5,358 nucleotides of DNA from assembly GCA_018896315.1 (NCBI GenBank), contig JAHIMV010000096.1, positions 1 to 5,358 on the forward strand, written 5' to 3'. Source of the DNA: Patescibacteria group bacterium. GTDB lineage: Bacteria; Patescibacteriota; Patescibacteriia; UBA2591; UBA6264. Both the position numbers and the translations under genes were made by a program. Below, in pieces: positions 1-4,365 of the stretch. Numbering within the stretch: position 1 is the stretch's first letter; every line of letters starts with the position of its first letter. The notes under the pieces were generated by a model. It made no database searches, had not been told where the DNA came from, and worked only from the letters and a program-made list of their open reading frames with translations.

Positions 1-68
1 ATAAAGGTTTTAAAATGGCTGATGAAATTGGGGCAATGCTCTGGCGGGCGATAAAATCGCTTAAATAA
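1..68 (+). CDS. C-terminal end of an upstream gene (partial, unidentified)
   Basis: One frame is open from the left edge to a TAA at 66-68. It gives about 21 residues ending in ADEIGAMLWRAIKSLK, an amphipathic basic tail. The other two + frames hit stops earlier (the first frame at a TAA at 52-54), and the next gene starts 11 bases downstream, so a co-transcribed upstream gene is likely. By position it could be another minor prepilin of the same cluster, but the tail has no motif I recognise, so no function is assigned. Confidence 0.4.
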   Translation, partial: KGFKMADEIGAMLWRAIKSLK

Positions 69-79
69 TTTTTGTTAAA

Positions 80-733
80 ATGTTAAATTGTTACTTTGTT
101 AAATTGAATAAGGGTTTTACCCTTATAGAATTAATGGTCTCTTTAGGTATTTTAGTTGTGGCAATTTTAGCTGCTTTGGGAATTTATATTAATGTCATTG
201 GCACAAGGCAAAAAACCGTTGGCCAGCTTAACATTCAAGAAGACGGCCAATATTTAATGAGCTTAATTGTTAAAGACATTCGCGCTGGAATGGTTGATTA
301 TGCTGATCATGTCGGCGGGGAGGGAAATTGCGTTAAAATCACCAGTGCCGAAAATCCGACCAGCCAGCTTTGTTTATTGGATTTTTCCAGCTCCCCAAAT
401 CAAATTCGATATAAGACTAATTTAAGCGCCAGCGGCGTTTGCTCTGAGGTCGGCGGAAGATGCGTTTTGCAAAGATGCGAGGGCTTGGCGAGCAGCGACA
501 CTTGCAATACCGCCACTGGGAGTTACCAAACAATTACTATGACCAACGTTAGTTTTGAACGTTTAGATTTTTACATTAGTCCGACAACTGACCCTTTTAT
601 TATTGATTCAACTAATTATGAACACCCGCGAGTAACCATTGTCCTTAAATTAAGGTCTTTAAGGGAAAAAACAGGGGAAAAACTACTGGTTTTACAGCAA
701 ACAGTGCCCCAAAGATATACTTATAGAAAATAA
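80..733 (+). CDS. Prepilin-like minor pilin/pseudopilin (PilW/GspJ-like)
   Basis: This 217-residue protein carries a class III (prepilin) signal. A short leader ends in NKG at residue 12, followed by mature FTLIELMVSLGILVVAILAA with the conserved Glu at mature position 5. Prepilin peptidase would cut after G12. The hydrophobic helix (about 13-40) should hold the subunit in the membrane and then pack in the pilus core. The remainder is a globular domain with six Cys (84, 98, 121, 128, 133, 142), an even number compatible with disulfides. The order of helix, polar linker (QLNIQEDGQYLMSLIVKDIRAG) and beta-rich C-terminus resembles PilW/GspJ-type minor pilins; the exact subtype is inferred. The ATG at 80 has no clear Shine-Dalgarno site, and an in-frame TTG at 104 (residue 9) would give a more usual very short leader. 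It follows the upstream stop by 11 bases, and a PilX-like gene comes next, which supports a minor-pilin cluster. Confidence 0.85.
   Translation: MLNCYFVKLNKGFTLIELMVSLGILVVAILAALGIYINVIGTRQKTVGQLNIQEDGQYLMSLIVKDIRAGMVDYADHVGGEGNCVKITSAENPTSQLCLLDFSSSPNQIRYKTNLSASGVCSEVGGRCVLQRCEGLASSDTCNTATGSYQTITMTNVSFERLDFYISPTTDPFIIDSTNYEHPRVTIVLKLRSLREKTGEKLLVLQQTVPQRYTYRK
108..126 (+). other. 8-bp triloop hairpin over the prepilin cleavage-site codons
   Basis: ATAAGGGT at 108-115 and ACCCTTAT at 119-126 are perfect complements around a TTT loop. The hairpin lies 28 bases after the ATG at 80 and spans the codons for the KGFTLI motif. It may be a by-product of those codons, or it may damp translation or shift initiation toward TTG 104. 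Confidence 0.4.
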
Positions 734-737
734 ATCC

Positions 738-895
738 TAAATCATAATTTCTAAATCCTAAACAAATTCAAAATTTAAATGTTTCAAATTCAAAACCGTT
801 AAAATTTTAACCGATGCGGTTTAGAATTTTGAGTTTTGATATTTGGTATTGTTTAGAGTTTAGAGTTTAGAGATTAGAGTTTTTAAATCATAATT
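738..895. repeat. Decayed inverted-repeat element (MITE-like) flanked by 12-bp direct repeats
   Basis: The 170-base gap between the two pilin genes is almost wholly repeat. A left arm (about 751-798, rich in CTAAA and AATTCAAAA, ending AACCG) is an imperfect inverted copy of a right arm (about 817-866, starting CGGTTTAGAATTTTGAG). The right arm runs into four 7-bp units, three GTTTAGA and one GATTAGA, at 851-878. The pair is bracketed by an exact direct repeat, TAAATCATAATT, at 738-749 and 884-895, which looks like a target-site duplication. Low complexity means part of this match could be chance. There is no ORF, so if this is mobile it depends on an enzyme encoded elsewhere. It might also work as an AT-rich hairpin or spacer. 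Confidence 0.6.
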
Positions 896-903
896 ATTAA
901 AAA

Positions 904-1719
904 ATGACAAAAAAAAAGAAATGTTCCAATGTTCTAATGTTCAAATGCCTGCCCCGTAGTGAACGCGAAGCGTTCTACTACTGGGGTTCCAATGATAAGA
1001 GAGGCATTTCTTTGGTACTCACTCTTCTTATTATCTCTTCCGTCCTTACTGGAACAATTTTAGTAGCTGATATTACTATTCGTCATGCCCAAATTATTCA
1101 TGGAGCTGAAATTTCAGAAAAAGCCTATTTTGCCACAGAAACAGGAATTCAAAAATCAGCTTATCAGGCTTTAAAAAATTATACTGACATTTCAACTTAT
1201 AGCTTAAGCGGTACTTTAGATGATGGAGAATCCACTTATACGGCAACCGTTAGCGTTGACACTGAATGCCCTAATCCTCCCACAGAATGTAGCGCCGGGG
1301 CTATTTCAGCGACTAATGCATGGACTATTTCCTTATCAGCAGGAGAATCTTTTCAATTAAATATTGATATTAATGGCACAATCTATCCAGCTAGTGTTCA
1401 GATTACTCGTTCTGGTTCAACAGACACAGATATTATTGTTTATGAATGCACCACAACCACAGGAACTCCTCGAGTTTGTGGCGAGACAATGAGTCAGGAG
1501 TTTAGTATCACATTTCCTTATACATTTAATATCACTAATTATGCGACTAAATATTATAAATTAAGAATCAATAATGCAGGAAGCAGTTCAGAAAATTATG
1601 TTTTAACTCCCACCGGAGCATTGCCTATTGGCATTGAAATAAGTTCTATAGGAGTTTATACAGGATACGAACGTAGACTAAAGACCAATTTGCCCAAATG
1701 GCAAAAATTTGGAATTTAA
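904..1719 (+). CDS. PilX-like minor pilin with a repeat-expanded leader
   Basis: This 271-residue protein has a prepilin-type N-terminus: NDKRG at 30-34, then ISLVLTLLIISSVLTGTILVADI. The absence of Glu5 is usual for PilX-type N-terminal domains. After the helix (35-57) comes EKAYFATETGIQKSAYQAL (72-90), matching the AAEAG-x-hxxAL pattern that follows the helix in PilX proteins. The rest is Ser/Thr-rich and beta-prone, likely surface-exposed. Cleavage is expected after G34. The leader is unusually long: MTKKKK is separated from NDKRG by about 23 residues encoded by an 8-bp tandem repeat and a hairpin, and removing those 69 bases would leave an ordinary short leader in frame. An A9 run (909-917) right after the start is another slippage-prone site. 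No Shine-Dalgarno site is visible. It lies downstream of another prepilin, separated by a repeat element. Confidence 0.75.
   Translation: MTKKKKCSNVLMFKCLPRSEREAFYYWGSNDKRGISLVLTLLIISSVLTGTILVADITIRHAQIIHGAEISEKAYFATETGIQKSAYQALKNYTDISTYSLSGTLDDGESTYTATVSVDTECPNPPTECSAGAISATNAWTISLSAGESFQLNIDINGTIYPASVQITRSGSTDTDIIVYECTTTTGTPRVCGETMSQEFSITFPYTFNITNYATKYYKLRINNAGSSSENYVLTPTGALPIGIEISSIGVYTGYERRLKTNLPKWQKFGI
922..945 (+). repeat. Octanucleotide tandem repeat (3 units) in the pilin leader
   Basis: Units TGTTCCAA (922-929), TGTTCTAA (930-937) and TGTTCAAA (938-945) run head to tail. A fourth, imperfect unit (GGTTCCAA, 985-992) follows the adjacent hairpin, so the hairpin appears to sit within the array. 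The three units equal eight codons and encode CSNVLMFK, the same coding phase as the nine-unit array at 4669-4740. Gain or loss of one unit would frameshift the pilin. Confidence 0.7.
952..986 (+). repeat. Strong triloop hairpin inside the pilin leader
   Basis: GAACGC (961-966) and GCGTTC (970-975) pair around a GAA loop. GTAGT (956-960) pairs with ACTAC (977-981) and CCCC (952-955) with GGGG (983-986), with single bulged T residues at 976 and 982. That is 15 base pairs, much more GC-rich than its surroundings. It is translated in frame (roughly PRSEREAFYYWG), inside the leader peptide and upstream of the prepilin cleavage site. Confidence 0.75.
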
Positions 1720-1729
1720 CCCTGTACTA

Positions 1730-1757
1730 TTGACTATTAAATTATCCCTGCTAAAAT
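1730..1757 (+). promoter_or_regulatory. Predicted sigma-70-like promoter for the ATPase gene
   Basis: TTGACT at 1730-1735 and TAAAAT at 1752-1757 are separated by 16 bases. Each differs from the consensus hexamer at one position. The site follows the PilX-like stop by 11 bases and lies 46 bases upstream of the ATPase ATG. The -10 hexamer lies within the first copy of a 26-bp repeat, so the second copy duplicates it. AT-rich DNA produces such matches by chance. Confidence 0.4.
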
Positions 1758-1796
1758 TTAGATAACTGAAAAATTATCCCTGCTAAAATTTAGATA
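1739..1796 (+). repeat. Perfect 26-bp direct repeat, two copies
   Basis: Positions 1739-1764 and 1771-1796 are identical over 26 bases, separated by ACTGAA, giving a 32-bp period or about three helical turns. Each copy contains CCCTGCTAAAATTTAG, and flanking AAATT/AATTT gives it weak dyad symmetry. The second copy ends seven bases before the ATPase start codon. The placement would suit a duplicated operator, a recombination trace or iterons. The core CCCTGCTAAA resembles the CCCTGTTAAA ends of the palindromes in the surface-protein gene. Confidence 0.75.
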
Positions 1797-1803
1797 TATT
1801 ATT

Positions 1804-3056
1804 ATGTACATTCACCGACAAATACAAGAACAAATAAAACCATATCTTAATAGAAAAGAAGTTTTAGGTATTATTGGCGCTCGACAAGTCGGCAAAACAA
1901 CTTTTCTTCAACATTTGTTTTCTCAATTAAAAAAACAAGGAAAGTCGGTTAAATTTTTAACTTTTAAAGAAAAAGCGATTTAAATCTTTTTAATGACATA
2001 GAAGATTTTAAAGATATTTATAAAAAATATGACGTTTTAATTATTGATGAGTTTCAATATGCCGAAAAAGGAGGCCAAAAATTAAAATATTTGTTTGATA
2101 CCACTAAGACAAAATATATTATTTCAGGGTCCTCTTCATTGGAACTTACTTTTAAAACAGGGAAATATATGGTTGGCCGAATGTTTAAGTTTTCACTTTG
2201 GCCTTTTTCTTTTAGAGAATATTTATCATATATTGACCCGGAACTGTTTGATTTAATGAATTCGCGAATTAAAAATGTTTTTTCTATTTCATATAAAAGA
2301 GAAGGATTATTTGGTTCAGAGGTAGATTTGAGACTAGAAACGTTATTTGAAAAATATCTTATTTCTGGCGGTTATCCAGCCGTAGTTTTAAGCAAAAGTC
2401 AGTCAGAAAAGAAGAAAGTTTTAGAAAGTATTTTAGATAATTATTTACTCAAAGATATTAGAAGTCTTCTTCAATTAGCCACAGAAAACGAACTTATTCG
2501 TTTAATAAAGTTTTTGGCTAACCAAACAGGCAATTTAGTAAAATATAAAGAACTTTCTAATAACGCAAACCTTAATTATAAAAATCTCCTTAAACATTTA
2601 GAGGTTTTAACGCAGACATATATTATTGATTTAGTTAAGCCTTATTTTACTAATAAAAGAACAGAATTAACAAAAAATCCCAAAGTATATTTTATTGACT
2701 CAGGATTTAAAAATTTTATTCTTTCTGATTTTAGAAAATTTGATCAGCGAAAAGACGTCGGAGCTTTAGTTGAGAATCATGTTTTTATGTTTTTAAAAAC
2801 GATAAGTAATAGTATGGAAAGAGTAAATTTTTGGCGAACAAAAAGTAAGGCCGAGGTTGATTTTATTATTACTCGCAAAAACAAAATTATACCCATTGAA
2901 GTAAAATATTCAACAAATCCAAATATTGGCAAGAGTCTTTATAGTTTTATTGAGAAATTTTCTCCAAATCAGGCTTTTATTTTTACTAAAGGTTATTTTG
3001 ATAAGAGAAAAGTAAATGGCTGTCAGATAAATTTCATTCCAGTTTGGTATTTATGA
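1804..3056 (+). pseudogene. AAA_14/DUF4143-family ATPase, broken by a one-base deletion
   Basis: The ATG at 1804 opens a 59-codon frame ending at TAA 1981-1983. The protein continues without a gap in another frame, open from 1968 to TGA 3054-3056. Adding one A to the A5 run at 1970-1974 joins them into 417 residues, a normal family length. The Walker A motif GARQVGKT is at residues 25-32, Walker B VLIIDE at about 78-83, and a sensor-like YIISGSSS at about 105-112. The DUF4143 half contains FRWP-like (LWPFSFREYL), GGYPAVV and LLKDI segments. It ends with a PD-(D/E)xK-like signature: E at about 324, VDFII with D at about 353, and IEVKYS with E366 and K368. The family's role is poorly defined, though it is frequent in mobile and defence-like contexts. 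The shift could be mutation, assembly error or, less likely, -1 frameshifting on the A run. A restart downstream would lack Walker A. Confidence 0.8.
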
Positions 3057-3083
3057 AAGGTTCAAATTAAAAATTAATTTTAT

Positions 3084-3122
3084 ATGTCTAATTCAAAACA
3101 ATACGATTTAGAAGAAACTTAA
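3084..3122 (+). pseudogene. N-terminal remnant of a four-helix-bundle (S23-like) protein
   Basis: ATG 3084 encodes MSNSKQYDLEET before TAA at 3120-3122. The start YDLEE(R)T is typical of the small four-helix-bundle proteins (S23/TIGR02436 type) common in CPR and Bacteroidetes genomes. Those run to about 120 residues, so only the first tenth is left. The stop overlaps the left edge of a GC-rich repeat. A fragment beyond that repeat (around 3217-3237, reading RQTLTSI) loosely resembles the LPKTLTNI segment of the family, which would fit a gene disrupted by deletion and insertion, but this match is weak. Confidence 0.5.
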
Positions 3123-3229
3123 ACGTCAGTCGTTGAGGAGGAGCGACTTGCCCGTTTGCCCCGCCTGTCCGCCTCTGGCGGGCCTCTGGCAGGCCTCTGG
3201 CGGGAGCGACGGGAAACGTCAGACGTTGA
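3121..3229. repeat. GC-rich hairpin element bounded by 16-bp direct repeats
   Basis: A block far more GC-rich than its surroundings is bounded by AAACGTCAGTCGTTGA (3121-3136) and AAACGTCAGACGTTGA (3214-3229), identical at 15 of 16 positions and each partly palindromic. Between them lie three 11-bp tandem units of the form GCCTCTGGC(G/A)G (3171-3203). The first unit forms a CCGCC-TCT-GGCGG triloop hairpin (3169-3181). An outer pairing of CGTTTGCCCCG (3154-3164) with CGACGGGAAACG (3207-3218) is also possible. The repeat period is 93 bp. No ORF is present. A small non-autonomous insertion with duplicated target is the best reading. The rest of the 222-base gap (3057-3278) is AT-rich DNA with no other feature seen. 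Confidence 0.6.
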
Positions 3230-3278
3230 CATCAATAAGAAAATATAAAAATTAATTAAGTAATTAAAATAATTTATT

Positions 3279-3578
3279 ATGCCTTTACCAAAATTTTTAC
3301 AATCATATTTTTGGGACGTAGATTTTAAAAATCTTGATACTAAGAAATATCCTCATTTCATTCTGGAAAGAATTTTGGAATATGGTGATAAAAAAGATTT
3401 AAATTGGGCCACGGAACATTTTTCTAAAGATGCTTTTAAGAAAACGGTTTTATCTTCTCGCTCCCTTAGTCCTAAAAGTGTTAATTTTTGGGCTTTAATT
3501 TTAAATTTAGACAAAAATAATATTTTATGTTTGAAAAAGCCGTTACTAAAAAAACAAAACAAAATTTGGCCATATTAA
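3279..3578 (+). CDS. DUF6922-type antitoxin-like protein, partner of AbiEii toxin
   Basis: This 99-residue protein starts LPKFLQSYFWDVDFKNLD and continues ILERILEYGD at 28-37 and SRSLSPKSVNFWALIL in the second half. This pattern is shared by small DUF6922-type proteins encoded just upstream of AbiEii nucleotidyltransferases. The basic end, KKQNKIWPY, is the usual type of terminus, so the gene looks intact. Its role is inferred from context: an antitoxin or transcriptional autoregulator with a helical, DNA-binding-like fold. No catalytic residues are visible. The final 52 bases overlap the start of the next gene in another frame, implying translational coupling. No Shine-Dalgarno site precedes the ATG; upstream is AT-rich DNA and the GC-rich element. 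Confidence 0.7.
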   Translation: MPLPKFLQSYFWDVDFKNLDTKKYPHFILERILEYGDKKDLNWATEHFSKDAFKKTVLSSRSLSPKSVNFWALILNLDKNNILCLKKPLLKKQNKIWPY

Positions 3579-4156
3579 GCCAAACTTCATTTTTAAGAAA
3601 TTTCTATTTAGCCGGTGGAACAGCCTTGGCTTTACAGTTTGGTCACCGGATTTCTATAGATCTAGATTTTTTTAGTGCTCAAAAATTTAAGCCAGAATTG
3701 ATAGTAACTCAAATTAGAGAACTAGGAGAATTTTTTTTGGAATCAAAAGACTGGGGTACACTCCACGGTATTTTTAAAGGAACAAGAATAACGTTTCTTT
3801 ATTATCCCTATCCTATCTTATTTCATTTGAAAAAGTTTGAGCAAGTCAATATTGCTGATTATTTAGATATTGCCTGTATGAAATTAGATGTCGTTTCTGC
3901 TCGCGGGAGTAAAAAAGATTTTATTGATCTTTATTTTATTTGCCAAAAGATTCAATTAGAAGAGATTTTTAAAGTTTTTAGTAAAAAATACAGAGAAATA
4001 GATTTTAATTTAATCCATATATTTAAAAGTCTTTGTTATTTTGAAGAAGCGGATAAACAGCCAATGCCAAAAATGTTTAAGAAAGTTCTTTGGACTGATG
4101 TTAAGAAATTTTTTATCAAAGAGGTTAAAAATTTTAAAAAAGATATATTTATTTAA
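3527..4156 (+). CDS. AbiEii-family nucleotidyltransferase toxin
   Basis: This 209-residue protein is a typical AbiEii/AbiGii (COG2253-like) nucleotidyltransferase. FYLAGGTALALQFGHRISIDLDFF at 26-49 contains the GG-T motif (G30, G31, T32) and the metal-binding D45 and D47 of the polymerase-beta-like fold. IACMKLDVVSARG...KKDFIDLYFI at 115-138 matches the second conserved block, with K119, R126 and K130/D131/D134 as likely functional residues. A helical C-terminal part follows. Family members act as toxins by nucleotide transfer; those with known targets modify tRNA ends. The ATG at 3527 falls inside the DUF6922 gene, and MFEKAVTKKTKQNLAIL matches the usual N-terminus, so the 52-base overlap is probably genuine. 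All visible motif residues are intact. The role as a toxin-antitoxin or phage-defence pair is inferred from family and order. Confidence 0.88.
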   Translation: MFEKAVTKKTKQNLAILSQTSFLRNFYLAGGTALALQFGHRISIDLDFFSAQKFKPELIVTQIRELGEFFLESKDWGTLHGIFKGTRITFLYYPYPILFHLKKFEQVNIADYLDIACMKLDVVSARGSKKDFIDLYFICQKIQLEEIFKVFSKKYREIDFNLIHIFKSLCYFEEADKQPMPKMFKKVLWTDVKKFFIKEVKNFKKDIFI

Positions 4157-4192
4157 AAGTTGATTATTAATATAAAAATTAAAAATAATTAA

Positions 4193-4242
4193 TTGCTAAT
4201 AAATTTTAATTAAGGTCGAATTTAATTAGGATTTATTAGCAA
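4193..4242 (+). other. 50-bp near-perfect palindrome downstream of the toxin gene
   Basis: TTGCTAATAAAT (4193-4204) is the exact inverted copy of ATTTATTAGCAA (4231-4242). Pairing continues inward as two T:G pairs and then TAATTAA with TTAATTA, leaving a 6-base loop (GTCGAA). That is a stem of about 22 pairs, 36 bases after the toxin stop. The mispairs are U-G in + strand RNA but A-C in the opposite strand, which favours a + strand RNA role. The downstream bases are AAAAAAGAGG rather than a T run, so a classical rho-independent terminator is not supported. It could be an RNA 3' stabiliser or another palindromic repeat. Confidence 0.65.
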
Positions 4243-4257
4243 AAAAGAGGTCATTAT

Positions 4258-4304
4258 ATTTACCCCGTTAGAAACCTAATTTAAGGTATTCTATCAGGGG
4301 AAAT
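4258..4304 (+). repeat. ATTTACCCC...GGGGAAAT hairpin ending at the ribosome-binding site
   Basis: Local pairing joins CCCC (4263-4266) with GGGG (4297-4300), TAGAA (4269-4273) with TTCTA (4289-4293), and ACCT (4274-4277) with AGGT (4284-4287), with small bulges. Its ends are like those of the palindromes within the following gene. The stem finishes one base before the GAGG Shine-Dalgarno site, so it may influence translation of the surface-protein gene. Confidence 0.55.
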
Positions 4305-4365
4305 GAGGTATTATTATGAAAAAAGAGAAAAATGTCTTTCACTCTGTTGAAGTTTCTAATGGGGT
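4262..4365 (+). promoter_or_regulatory. Long-range inverted repeat enclosing the start codon (possible RNA switch)
   Basis: ACCCCGTTAGAAAC (4262-4275) pairs with GTTTCTAATGGGGT (4352-4365) over 14 positions with a single G-U wobble. The Shine-Dalgarno site and the ATG at 4316 lie in the enclosed loop. The left arm is also used by the local hairpin at 4258-4304, so the two structures exclude each other. That could be a translational switch, or simply two halves of a dispersed palindrome. Confidence 0.4.
4305..4308 (+). promoter_or_regulatory. Shine-Dalgarno site for the surface-protein gene
   Basis: GAGG lies 7 bases before the ATG at 4316 (ATGAGGTATTATTATG). It is the clearest ribosome-binding site in the window and fixes the start of the long partial gene; the other genes here have none. 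Confidence 0.65.

Noticed and set aside
1739..1796. CRISPR array
   Set aside because: There are only two repeat copies with a 6-base spacer and no cas genes.
3226..3257. Promoter for the toxin-antitoxin pair, with a perfect TTGACA at 3226-3231
   Set aside because: No convincing -10 hexamer lies 16-18 bases downstream (only AAATTA-like sequence), and the TTGACA belongs to the edge of the GC-rich repeat.
3353..3562. 69-codon open frame on the minus strand
   Set aside because: It lies wholly opposite the DUF6922 gene, has no recognisable motif, and its composition is that of an antisense shadow.
4193..4242. Rho-independent terminator for the toxin gene
   Set aside because: The stem is strong but AT-rich, and is followed by AAAAAAGAGG rather than a T run, so I kept it as a palindrome of unknown role.
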